Assembly: GCF_000238375.3 (NCBI RefSeq)
Contig: NZ_AHBZ03000017.1
Span: forward strand, 1-64,000
Reading direction: 5' to 3'
Origin: Pseudoalteromonas citrea
GTDB taxonomy: Bacteria; Pseudomonadota; Gammaproteobacteria; Enterobacterales; Alteromonadaceae
DNA length: 64,000 nt
How positions within the stretch are numbered: the stretch's first letter is position 1; the number at the start of each line of letters is the position of its first letter. The position numbers and the translations under genes were made by a program. The notes under the pieces were generated by a model. It ran no database searches and was not told where the DNA came from. It was given only the letters and a program-made list of their open reading frames with translations. Of this stretch, positions 17,431 to 26,600 are shown piece by piece.

Positions 17431-18759
17431 TTAACGTTCAAAAGCTAAAGGCATTGCGTGTTTATTTTGGTCGAGAATATCACCATGGTCATAAACACAC
17501 TGACCATTAACAAAGGTATATCTAATATTGTGCGAGAATGTATGATTTACAAATGGTGACCATGCACACAAGTATTCAGTATTATCATGGGTAACCGTCT
17601 CGCTTGGCGACGCTGCAACAGCAACTAAGTCGGCAAAGTAGCCCTCTTTAATAAAGCCTCGTTGTTTAATTCGGTAACGCTTTGCTGGGTTGTGCGCCAT
17701 TTTTTCGACGACTTTTTCTATGCTAAAAACACCTCTTTTAACCTGATCTAAAAGGCTTAGAAGGGCATGCTGAACAAGTGGTAAACCAGCGGGTGCTTCG
17801 CTATAAGGGAGTTGTTTTTCTTGCCAAGTATGTGGGGCATGATCAGTTGCAATAATATCAATTTTATCCTCATTAATAGCTTGCAATAAAGCTAAGCGGT
17901 CTTGCTCAGACTTTATCGCTGGGTTACATTTGATAAGGTTTCCGAGTTGATCGTAATCGTTTTGATTAAACCATAAATGATGCACACACGCTTCAGCTGT
18001 GATTCTTTTTGTTTCTATTGGACCAGGCGTAAATAACGCGAGTTCTTTGGCGGTGGTAATATGTAACACGTGTAAGTCGCTGTTATATTTTTTCGCGAGG
18101 TCGACCGCATAAGAAGATGAGGCATAGCATGCTTCAACATCTCTAATAACAGGATGATCTTGAATAGTGAGTGGCTTTAAAGCAAACTTGGCTAAGTTTT
18201 GGGCAATAATATCGCCTTTTTCACAGTGCGTTGCTATGAGAGTAGGGCATTCTCTAAAAATGGCTTCTAATGCTTGTGGGTGTTCCACCAATAAGTCACC
18301 CGTAGATGCCCCCATAAACACTTTTACTCCGCAGACAAGTTTAGGATCACAGGCTTTAATTTGGTCTAAGTTGTCGGGGGTAGCCCCTAAGTAGAATGAA
18401 TAATTAGCGAGAGAATTACGCGCTGCAATGTCATGTTTATGCATAAGTGCTAAATCAGTTGTTGTTGCTGGGCTTACATTTGGCATTTCCATATAGCTTG
18501 TGATCCCGCCTGCAACCGCAGCCCGAGATTCACTGGCGATACATCCTTTATATTCAAGCCCAGGCTCTCTAAAGTGGACTTGATCGTCAATCATCCCTGG
18601 TAAAAGCCAATCTCCCTCTAGGTCAATGACATGATAATTAGCTTGCACGCTAATATCTGAATTGATCTGTTCTATGAGGTTGCCGTTGATCAAGACGTCA
18701 GTTTCAAAAACGTTATTCTCATTAACTACTTTGGCATTTTTAATTAAGGTTTTTGTCAT
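17431..18759 (-). CDS. Dihydroorotase (class I, PyrC-type)
   Basis: Zinc amidohydrolase that closes carbamoyl-aspartate to dihydroorotate in pyrimidine synthesis. About 442 residues. Metal-ligand motif VHFREPG, the carboxylated-Lys region GVKVFMGASTGDLL, the HCEKGD and HITTAKE histidines and the catalytic IIATDHAPHT are all present, so it looks active. Placement between a Zur-type regulator and a COG0523 GTPase fits the known pattern of zinc-responsive paralogues of zinc enzymes; a housekeeping pyrC is presumably elsewhere. I prefer the ATG at 18759 to the GTG at 18771. It is 36 bases after the zur-like gene. Confidence 0.85.
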   Translation of the reverse strand: MTKTLIKNAKVVNENNVFETDVLINGNLIEQINSDISVQANYHVIDLEGDWLLPGMIDDQVHFREPGLEYKGCIASESRAAVAGGITSYMEMPNVSPATTTDLALMHKHDIAARNSLANYSFYLGATPDNLDQIKACDPKLVCGVKVFMGASTGDLLVEHPQALEAIFRECPTLIATHCEKGDIIAQNLAKFALKPLTIQDHPVIRDVEACYASSSYAVDLAKKYNSDLHVLHITTAKELALFTPGPIETKRITAEACVHHLWFNQNDYDQLGNLIKCNPAIKSEQDRLALLQAINEDKIDIIATDHAPHTWQEKQLPYSEAPAGLPLVQHALLSLLDQVKRGVFSIEKVVEKMAHNPAKRYRIKQRGFIKEGYFADLVAVAASPSETVTHDNTEYLCAWSPFVNHTFSHNIRYTFVNGQCVYDHGDILDQNKHAMPLAFER

Positions 18760-18795
18760 ATTTAGGACCACGTTGTTTTAAATTTGAAGTGAATG

Positions 18796-19254
18796 CTAAG
18801 ATTTCGGCTGAGTACAGTCTTTACATATTCCTTGGAATTCGTATTGTTGTGATTGAAGTTGAAACTCATGAAATGCAGTTTGTTCAATAAGCTGCTTTGT
18901 AAATGCAGTTGATAATTGGATCTCCGTAACTTTCTGACATACGTTGCAGATTAAAAATTGCGTGTGATGATGCGAACTATGACAGCCAAAATGGGCGCAA
19001 GCGCTATATTTATTAACGAGTTCAAGCTTATGCGCTAAGTTAGCCTCAACCAACAGATCAAGGGTTCTATAAATTGATACTACGGGAATACACACCGAGA
19101 GTTTAGCTTCACACTGTTTTGCTAACTCGTAAGGAGAAAGTGCACGTTCAGCGTTGATCAAAGCGTGAAAAATCATAAGACGCTTTTGTGTGACTTTAAC
19201 ACTCGATTGTTCAAGTAGTTGAGTAAGTTCTTTTGTTCTTTTTTGCGTTAACAC
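18796..19254 (-). CDS. zur: Fur-family regulator, probable zinc regulator Zur
   Basis: A 152-residue Fur-superfamily repressor. It has a winged-helix N-terminal part with SIYRTLDLLVEANLAHKLEL, a His-rich HSSHHHTQF hinge, and two CxxC pairs (CNVC and CKDC) forming the structural zinc site. A canonical Fur is encoded separately at 37045-37491. Together with the neighbouring dihydroorotase and COG0523 GTPase, this points to Zur rather than Fur or PerR. The start is GTG without a clear ribosome-binding site. A Zur-box-like sequence overlaps its predicted -10, suggesting autoregulation. Confidence 0.82.
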   Translation of the reverse strand: MLTQKRTKELTQLLEQSSVKVTQKRLMIFHALINAERALSPYELAKQCEAKLSVCIPVVSIYRTLDLLVEANLAHKLELVNKYSACAHFGCHSSHHHTQFLICNVCQKVTEIQLSTAFTKQLIEQTAFHEFQLQSQQYEFQGICKDCTQPKS

Positions 19255-19278
19255 TTGAAATCTAACATTGTCAAAAAT

Positions 19279-19301
19279 GTAATGTTATAATATATCACTT
19301 A
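19279..19301. promoter_or_regulatory. zur: Zur-box-like operator
   Basis: AATGTTATAATATATCACTT (19281-19300) closely resembles the gammaproteobacterial Zur operator core ATGTTATANTATAACAT. It overlaps a minus-strand promoter (TTGCTT, 16 bases, TATTAT) for zur. It also overlaps a plus-strand TTGTCA (19268-19273), 17 bases, TATATC promoter toward the flavoprotein. One bound repressor could control both directions. Confidence 0.65.
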
Positions 19302-19597
19302 TTGTGTGAAGCAAAGAGTAAATTCATGTGTCTTTAAGTACTCTAAAACAAGCACTCTAAAACGTAATTATATTGTTAGAGATGCCTTTAGGTTGATTTA
19401 TATACTTTAACGTTTGGTGATACTAGACAATGTAGTTGCTTGTGTTTGAAGCTAGGTGTTTAACAAGGCGATAAAATTAAGTTTAATCGTCGTATGTAAC
19501 GCCTTAAGCGCGGTAGCTTTCATATTGTTTTAACTACCTTATTGATATGTTTGTATTTAAATAGGATGAATTCTCATTTATGAACCTGTATATTGTT

Positions 19598-19609
19598 ACG
19601 TTATAACGT
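19598..19609. promoter_or_regulatory. Perfect palindrome upstream of the flavoprotein gene
   Basis: ACGTTATAACGT is self-complementary and shares the GTTATAAC centre of Zur-type operators. It lies directly upstream of the flavoprotein ribosome-binding site (AGAGGA). It could be a second repressor site; this is inference. Confidence 0.4.
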
Positions 19610-19634
19610 TTAATTATTATTTATAGAGGATACA

Positions 19635-20756
19635 ATGATAAAAACAGAAGTGGTCATTGTTGGGGCTGGCCCCGCAGGTTTAGGTTGTGCAGCTTTGCTT
19701 AAACAAATGGGTATTGAAGACACTGAACTATTAGTATTGGAACAGGGTGAAATAGGAGAAACCTTCTTAAACTGGCCAGAAAGCATGCGTTTTATCACCC
19801 CTTCTTTCCCCTCCAACGGTTATCATCAAACTGACTTGAACGCTATTACGCCTGATACATCTCCTGCGTTCAGTATCGGTAAAGAGCATTTAAGTGGCAA
19901 AGAATATGCGCAATATTTAACTATGGTGACTGAGCATTACAACATTAAAGTGAGTACACAGACGCGGTTACACAGTGTTGTGGATTTAGTTGATGAAGAA
20001 GGTTTTTTACTTGAAACAGACACGCTCACGATACGATGCAATTTTATTATCTGGGCAGGTGGGGAGTTTCATACGCCAAACCTATCTGCATTCACTGGCG
20101 CTGCTTTATGTAACCACAATAGTCAAATTAAGCAATGGAGTGATCTGGCCCAAGGTGAATACATTGTTATTGGTGGCTACGAAAGTGGAGTCGATGCGGC
20201 ATACAATCTGGCTAATACGGGTAATAAAGTAACGGTGTTAGATTTTATCGGTAACAATACTGAGTCTTATGATCCCAGTACCGTTTTATCTCCCTACACA
20301 GCGGAGCGATTAGCAAATTTAAGCGAGTTAGGTCAAGTAGAGCTTGATGATGCATTTAATGTGGCATCTGTACACAAAGCTGGAGAGCTTTATGTTGTAA
20401 CATCGTCATGTGGTAAAGTATTGACGTCTCCCTTTCCTCCAATCAACTGTACGGGTTTCGATATCAACCTTGGTCCAGTCTCTGAACTTTTTGATTATCA
20501 GGCTAACGGTTACCCGTCAGTTAATAAGTTTGATGAGTCGAGTAAAATCAGAAACCTCTTTTTAGCGGGTTCTCGTTTGTACCACGACCCAACACTTTTG
20601 TGTTTTATATATAAATTTAGAGGCCGATTTTTTGCGCCATGCAGTGTCATCGGTGAAGAGCTCGCGTTAGACATGTCCATATTTAGACACTACAAAAAAT
20701 CTGGCATGATATTGAACGATTTAAGCTGCTGTGTTGAGCAGGAGTGTTTCTGCTAA
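19635..20756 (+). CDS. FAD-dependent pyridine-nucleotide oxidoreductase, zinc-cluster flavoprotein
   Basis: A 373-residue flavoprotein of the FMO/thioredoxin-reductase-like fold. The FAD-binding motif VGAGPAGLGCAALL is at residues 8-21. A second Rossmann motif IGGYESGVDAAYNLA near 178 is for NAD(P)H. A GSRLYHDP stretch marks the C-terminal FAD contact. The last residues are Cys-rich (CCVEQECFC), which could bind metal or a thiol partner. It overlaps the FeoB-like gene by one base (TAATG), so the two are translationally coupled and probably act together. Electron acceptor and substrate are unknown. Start ATG with an AGAGGA site. Confidence 0.82.
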   Translation: MIKTEVVIVGAGPAGLGCAALLKQMGIEDTELLVLEQGEIGETFLNWPESMRFITPSFPSNGYHQTDLNAITPDTSPAFSIGKEHLSGKEYAQYLTMVTEHYNIKVSTQTRLHSVVDLVDEEGFLLETDTLTIRCNFIIWAGGEFHTPNLSAFTGAALCNHNSQIKQWSDLAQGEYIVIGGYESGVDAAYNLANTGNKVTVLDFIGNNTESYDPSTVLSPYTAERLANLSELGQVELDDAFNVASVHKAGELYVVTSSCGKVLTSPFPPINCTGFDINLGPVSELFDYQANGYPSVNKFDESSKIRNLFLAGSRLYHDPTLLCFIYKFRGRFFAPCSVIGEELALDMSIFRHYKKSGMILNDLSCCVEQECFC

Positions 20757-22429
20757 TGACTCAGCGGATTGAAGTCGAGACCTATTACCCTGAATCAAAA
20801 AAACAGCGCAATTGGCTTTTGATAGGCAAAGAAAGTGTCGGTAAAACGGCATTTATCGAAGGGTTAGTTGGCAGTAAATCAAGCAGTAGTAACTTGCAGG
20901 GCAGCTCTTTATTTTGTCAAGATTATCATTGGCGTGGACAGTCAATAACCGATACACCTGGTATTCAAACACGTATGGACAGCATTGTAACCTCTCAAGT
21001 GCTGCAAAAGTTACATACCAGTAAACAGGTTATATTGATGGTCAAGTCTACCGATTTACTTAACGACTTAAATGATTTATGGCCTTTGATACAGGGCAGG
21101 GCTGGCATTGTTGTCGTAACCTATTGGGATAAAGTCAAACATCGACCTGACGTATGTAAAGAACTTGAAGTATTGAAGGCTATGACTCGGTTGCAATGGG
21201 TAACAGTAGATAATCGTTATATTACGACTGAACAATTGTCTGAAATAGGCGTGGCGTTAAAAAAACCTGCATTATTTCCAAATCAGCCACCTAACTTAAC
21301 CGCAAATTGGTTAGTAATACCTAAGCAGGCATTTTTTGAGTTACCTTTGATTGGACCACTGCTCAGTCTTATGTTACTTATTTTACCCGCGTTGTTTTCT
21401 GTGATGAATGCAAATGCATTTGCAGACTGGCTTTATCCATCAGTCGAGCGCAGTGTGCATAATTTAAAGGCAAGTATTGGCCATTTACCTGATGTGTTGC
21501 ATCAAATGCTGCTTGGGGATTATGGTGTTGTATCTATGTTCCCTTTTTTGATTTTATATGCACTACCAACAGTAATAATTTTTTCTGCGATTATCGCGTT
21601 ATATAAAACCACGGGATTAATTGACAGGCTGTCTTTTAATCTCGACCCTTATATGCACAAACTTGGCTTAAGTGGACGGGACTTAGTTAGGGTTATTATG
21701 GGGTTTGGCTGCAATGTTCCAGCCATCATTCAAACCCGCAACTGTTCATGCTGTACAAGGGGGAGTTGTGTCTCAGCAATTTCTTTTGGTTCTGCGTGCT
21801 CTTATCAACTTCCGGCTACAATGGCGGTATTTTCTGCGGCTGGAAAACCTTATTTGGCATTGCCATACCTGTGTGTCTTGATGGTAACAACTTGTATTTA
21901 TTTATTGCTGACAACATCTAATAGTCAGCGAAGAGCGGCGATGTCACCGAACTTACTAAATCGCGGTTTTCTCCAACCGCCTAATATAAGATTTGCATTG
22001 GCAGATATGTTGGGGGTGATCAAAGAGTTCTTTACTACCGCGTTTCCTCTGTTTATTGGTATTTGTCTTGTGGCTGGGTTTCTCTCTTGGTTAGGCTTTT
22101 TTGACTTTTTAACTGCTGTTATCGCTCCGCTTATGGCATTGGTTAATTTGCCAGAAGAGGCCGCAATCGCGGTAATTTTAGGAGCTATCCGAAAAGATGG
22201 GCTTGCGATTGGCCTAATAGACAGCGCCTCCCAAACATTAAAAGTCGTAGGGATGTCAGATGTGCAACTGCTATCAGCGGTCTACCTTGCGGGCGTTATG
22301 TTACCTTGCATCGTGTCTTTACTTACGATTGTACGTGAAATGCGATGGCACTTTGCTGCGAAAATGGCATTACGTCAGATGACATGTGCAATAGGCTTTA
22401 CTGCAATAATTAGTTGGGGGCTGGGCTAA
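20756..22429 (+). CDS. FeoB-like membrane transporter, putative metal importer
   Basis: A 557-residue polytopic membrane protein related to FeoB. The N-terminal G domain keeps a P-loop (GKESVGKTA) and a G3-like DTPGIQ. Its G4 motif is replaced by TYWDKVK, so nucleotide specificity may be altered. The membrane part keeps FeoB gate features (GFGCNVPAIIQTR and a second gate with SACSYQLP), with an added Cys cluster CSCCTRGSC between them. It is shorter than a normal FeoB of about 750-780 residues. The ATG at 20756 has AGGAG upstream; the GTG at 20744 overlaps that site. Coupled to a flavoprotein and divergent from zur, so zinc or another metal is as likely as iron; this is inference. Confidence 0.8.
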   Translation: MTQRIEVETYYPESKKQRNWLLIGKESVGKTAFIEGLVGSKSSSSNLQGSSLFCQDYHWRGQSITDTPGIQTRMDSIVTSQVLQKLHTSKQVILMVKSTDLLNDLNDLWPLIQGRAGIVVVTYWDKVKHRPDVCKELEVLKAMTRLQWVTVDNRYITTEQLSEIGVALKKPALFPNQPPNLTANWLVIPKQAFFELPLIGPLLSLMLLILPALFSVMNANAFADWLYPSVERSVHNLKASIGHLPDVLHQMLLGDYGVVSMFPFLILYALPTVIIFSAIIALYKTTGLIDRLSFNLDPYMHKLGLSGRDLVRVIMGFGCNVPAIIQTRNCSCCTRGSCVSAISFGSACSYQLPATMAVFSAAGKPYLALPYLCVLMVTTCIYLLLTTSNSQRRAAMSPNLLNRGFLQPPNIRFALADMLGVIKEFFTTAFPLFIGICLVAGFLSWLGFFDFLTAVIAPLMALVNLPEEAAIAVILGAIRKDGLAIGLIDSASQTLKVVGMSDVQLLSAVYLAGVMLPCIVSLLTIVREMRWHFAAKMALRQMTCAIGFTAIISWGLG

Positions 22430-22539
22430 GTGATTAGCCCAAACTTAAGCACATACAAAGCTCTGATAAATCATACAATTTCACTCATCACCAGAGGAGA
22501 CTACGGTGCTGAGTGGAGTGTATTTAGAGCAAGGCTGAG

Positions 22540-22788
22540 TTACTCAAGCCCTTTTTTGGTATAAAGAGTGACTTTGTCAGTGACGAGGGTGACTTTAATA
22601 TGTTTACTGTCATCACCCCAAGTGCAATTTGTGTGTAGTGTTTTTTCATCGCAGTTGTCTGCAGAGCCTAGGATCTGTTCAAGTGCAGCCTTATCCATTC
22701 CTACTTCGACTTTGTTGTAGTTCTCAAGCGTCACTTTAGAACAACCAGCAAGTGTTAGTAACCCTGTAATAATTATTAGCTTCTTCAT
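22540..22788 (-). CDS. Small lipoprotein, DUF3862/BamE-like
   Basis: An 82-residue lipoprotein. The signal ends in a lipobox LAGC, so the mature protein begins at Cys16. The fold-defining stretch NYNKVEVGMDKAALEQILG is the common start of DUF3862 and BamE-like domains, followed by a CxxxxxxxC pair and short strands. Function unknown. It ends a minus-strand run with csiV and mfd, 14 bases after csiV. Convergent with the FeoB-like gene. Confidence 0.75.
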   Translation of the reverse strand: MKKLIIITGLLTLAGCSKVTLENYNKVEVGMDKAALEQILGSADNCDEKTLHTNCTWGDDSKHIKVTLVTDKVTLYTKKGLE

Positions 22789-22802
22789 GTCTTTTCCTAT
22801 TG

Positions 22803-23642
22803 TTAGTGTTTGTACTTTCTAATTTGAAATATGATGCCAAGTTTTGGGTGATCTAAATAATGCACATCACCGCTATATACTCTGGTGTACTGCGACATAC
22901 GAGCTGTTTGTGTATCACCGTTATCAATGTCATATCTGATATCTAGCTCAGTGGTAACATATAAGTAATGTCTAACATGTATTTTTATAAGCCCTTCGAT
23001 TTGCCAACTATCTTGACTTACATTTGGCTGCGCGGTTGGTACTGCGGGCAATAAACTCACATAACCTTGCTGCGTTATTGCTTCAGATATACGGTAACTG
23101 ACCGGCTCTTTAAAGCGTTTACCTGCAAATATTTTAATAAAAGGTGCGCGTCGTTTACTTTGTTCTGGAAATCGCCACCCAGTATGAAGTAATGGTTTTA
23201 ACCCTTTGCGCTTTAATTTAGTAAGGGTACTATCAAACTGTAATTGCTCTTTTGCAAGCAGATAAATATTGTCCATATGCTCTTGTGATGGCGCATAGGG
23301 CGTCAAGGGCAAAGTATCAAACTTAGATAGGTAATCTGCGTTATCTTCACACAACCATGACGCATTTTTATGTGTTAATTTAACACTAAGCGGTCGCGGG
23401 TCAAAAAAGCTATCACCTTGTAAACACAGCTGTTGCCCTTGGGAATTAAACCCCTCAGTTAGCAAATTACGCTGTTTTTTACCTTCAATTGGCTTATGCT
23501 CCAAGCTAAAGTCTTCACGTAAAAGAGGTGATGACTTTTGCTCAAATGCAATTATTTCTACCTCGAACCAGCGCACTGCATGAGCGTTACTGGCCCATGC
23601 TAAAGCAAAAATGAAAGCGAGTTGTCGTTTTACTCCATGCAT
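22803..23642 (-). CDS. csiV: CsiV family protein
   Basis: A 279-residue periplasmic protein. Signal peptide MHGVKRQLAFIFALAWASNAHA is followed by the family opening RWFEVEIIAFEQ and a C-terminal beta-rich part (RHYLYVTTELDIRYD, RVYSGDVHYLDHPKLGIIFQI). CsiV was described in Vibrio cholerae as a cell-shape and peptidoglycan-synthase cofactor; position directly after mfd is conserved in marine gammaproteobacteria as I recall. The stop of mfd and the start of this gene abut with no gap. Its molecular role here is inferred from family only. Confidence 0.75.
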   Translation of the reverse strand: MHGVKRQLAFIFALAWASNAHAVRWFEVEIIAFEQKSSPLLREDFSLEHKPIEGKKQRNLLTEGFNSQGQQLCLQGDSFFDPRPLSVKLTHKNASWLCEDNADYLSKFDTLPLTPYAPSQEHMDNIYLLAKEQLQFDSTLTKLKRKGLKPLLHTGWRFPEQSKRRAPFIKIFAGKRFKEPVSYRISEAITQQGYVSLLPAVPTAQPNVSQDSWQIEGLIKIHVRHYLYVTTELDIRYDIDNGDTQTARMSQYTRVYSGDVHYLDHPKLGIIFQIRKYKH

Positions 23643-26600
23643 TTAATTTAGCGCCTTTTTCTCAAAATCATCCATCATTGCATTAATTAGTTTCATTCTT
23701 TCTTGACCATTTTTTTCTTCTATTGCAAAACGTAACTTACTTGCACCTTCCATTTTATACACTGATGGGTTGCTTTGTATCAAACCTATAATGAACGCTG
23801 GGTTAACCTTTGTCGAGCTGTTAAATTCAAAGTAGCCGCCTTTAATATTAGCTTCAACTTTACTTATTCCAAGGTGACTTGCTTTAAGCTTAAGTGCTTG
23901 AACCGCGAATAGGTTTTTTGCTGCATCAGGCAGTAGGCTAAATCGGTCAATTAATTCAACTTGTAATTCATCTAATTCGGCCAAGTCTGTCGCACTGGCG
24001 ATACGCTTATACATGCTCAAGCGTATATTGACATCCGGAATATAATCGTCAGGCAACAATGCCGGGATTTTCAAATCAACATCGGATTGTTTTTGTAGCA
24101 AATTCTCTAGAGTGGGTTCTTTACCTTCTTTTAATGCTTGAACAGCTTGTTCTAGCATTTCCATGTAGAGTGTAAAGCCTACAGACTGAATTTGACCACT
24201 TTGGTCATCACCGAGTAATTCACCGGCGCCACGGATCTCTAAATCGTGCGTTGCCAACGCAAAACCCGCCCCTAATACCTCTAATGACTCAATTGCTTGC
24301 AAGCGTTTAACGGCATCTTTGGTTAAAGTTTGTGTGTTACGAGTGAGTAAATAAGCATAAGCTTGGTGATGGCTTCGTCCAACTCGACCGCGCAGTTGAT
24401 GCAGCTGGGCTAGACCTAGCTTGTCAGCGCGGTCCATAATTATGGTATTGGCTGATGGGATATCTATGCCGGTTTCAATGATAGTGGTACACACTAATAC
24501 ATTGTGTTTTTGGTGATAGAAGTCTCCCATTAACTGCTCAAGTTCTCTTTCACGCATCTGGCCATGTGCAACAGCGACGCTAGCCTCAGGTACGAGACTC
24601 GCTATGTCGGCAGCGGTTTTATCAATCGTTTCGACATTGTTGTGTAAGAAGTAAACTTGGCCACCCCGTTTTATTTCTCGTAAAATCGCTTCGCGGATCA
24701 AATCGTCATTACGTTCTTTAACAAAAGTTTTGACCGCCAAGCGCTTGGCCGGAGGAGTCGCGATGATTGATAAATCACGCATACCGCTCATTGCCATATT
24801 TAACGTACGTGGTATCGGCGTTGCGGTTAGGGTCAGTATGTCTACGTCTGACCTCAATTGCTTTATTTTTTCTTTTTGACGCACACCAAAACGGTGTTCC
24901 TCATCCACAACGAGCAGCCCCAAATCGTTAAACTTGATGCTTTCTTGAATCAGTTTGTGTGTACCAATCACAATATCTATGGTGCCATCATTCAACTTTT
25001 CGAGCGTCGCTTTTTGATCTTTTGTACTATTAAATCGAGATAGTACGCCCACCTCAATGGGTAAATCAGCAAAGCGGTCTTTAAAGTTTTCAAAGTGCTG
25101 TTGTGCGAGTAACGTGGTTGGCACCAGTACTGCAACTTGTTTATTATCATTGACGGCGGCAAATGCACCTCGCATAGCAACTTCCGTTTTCCCAAAACCT
25201 ACGTCGCCACAGACCAAACGATCCATTGCAAGGTTCGATTGCATATCAGCTAACACTGCTTCAATAGCATTACGCTGATCATCTGTTTCCTCAAACGGGA
25301 AGCTGTCGCTAAATTCGCGATAAGCAGCACCATCTATCTTGAATGAAAAACCGGGCTTACTTTGTCGTTTGGCGTAAATGTCTAACAGCTCTGCGGCAAC
25401 ATCGCGTACTTTTTCGGCAGCGCGTCTTTTGGCTTTTTCCCATACATCAGAGCCCAGTTTATGCAGTGGGGCTGAAGCCTCTTCACCGCCGGAATAACGA
25501 CTAAGCATATGTAATGCAGACACTGGCACATACAACTTTGCTTCGTTGGCGTAGGTGATGGTTACAAATTCGGTGGCAACGCCTGCCGCGTCTATGGTTT
25601 GTAGCCCCAAATAACGACCTACACCATGGTCTAAATGTACAATTGGCTGGCCTTCTTTGAGTTCCGCTAAATTACGGATCAAAGAGTCTTGGCCTTGCTC
25701 GTACTTGTGTTTTCTACGGCGACGTTGAGATACTTTTACGCCAAGAAGTTCCTGTTCAGTGATAATTGTTAAGCTAGGCTCACCGCTGAAGTAAACACTT
25801 CGTTCTAGTGGGCTAACGATTAACCCAACATCACTGTTACTTGCTAAAAACTTTTGAAAGCTCTCAAACTCTTTGAGCTTTAGTCCGGTTGGCTTTAGTA
25901 AGGTCAGTAACGACTCTCTTCGACCATCAGTTTCAACACTGAATACGACCCGTGCTTTTTGTTTTTTCTGTGCAGTAATATATTTTAAAATATCGGCATA
26001 AGGATCCGTGTGCTTATGATCAATGCGAACGTTTGTAACTGCTTTAGCGGATAAGTTAGTATGTCCTGCTTTAGTACCAAGTTTCGCTTCACTTAAGCGA
26101 ATTCGTGGGTGACGGTTAAAGTTTTTAAATAACTCTTCAACAGGCTGATATAAGCAAGCTGGTTCTAGTAGGGGCCTAAGCGGATCTACTTTTCGGTTTT
26201 CATAACGTTTATATACATCCAGCCAAAAATCTTCGGCAGCGTTCTCTATATCACCCAAATGTAAAATCGTGGCGTTATCAGGTAAATAATCGAAAATCGT
26301 GCCAAGGTTTTCGTAAAATAACGGAAGGTAATATTCAATCCCTGATGGCCAATTACCTTTAGTAACCTGCATATAAATGGAATCTTGCTCTGCGCTTGCA
26401 CCAAATGCATTGCGGTATCCGACTCTAAATCGCTCTATGTCTTCTTCATTGGTCGGAAATTCATGAGCGGGTAATAAATCGATTTCAGTAACTTTGTCGC
26501 TTGAGCGCTGCGTTTCAATATCAAATAAACGAATGGTGTCTAATTCATCATCGAAAAAGTCAAAGCGGTAGGGAGTCGGGCTGCCCATGGGAAATAAATC

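Larger units (their letters stand above)
19255..19634. other. Divergent regulatory region of the zinc cluster
   Basis: About 380 bases between the zur-like gene and the flavoprotein gene. It contains the Zur-box-like site at 19279-19301 near the zur end. Near the other end is a perfect 12-base palindrome ACGTTATAACGT at 19598-19609, 26 bases before the flavoprotein ATG. No open frame with a start signal. Confidence 0.6.

Noticed and set aside
19255-19634. Fur box for the FeoB-like gene
   Set aside because: I looked for the GATAATGATAATCATTATC-type pattern and found none; the site present is Zur-like.
22423-22440. Hairpin GGGCTAA/TTAGCCC at the end of the FeoB-like gene
   Set aside because: Only seven to eight pairs, overlaps the stop codon and has no T-run; too weak to call a terminator.
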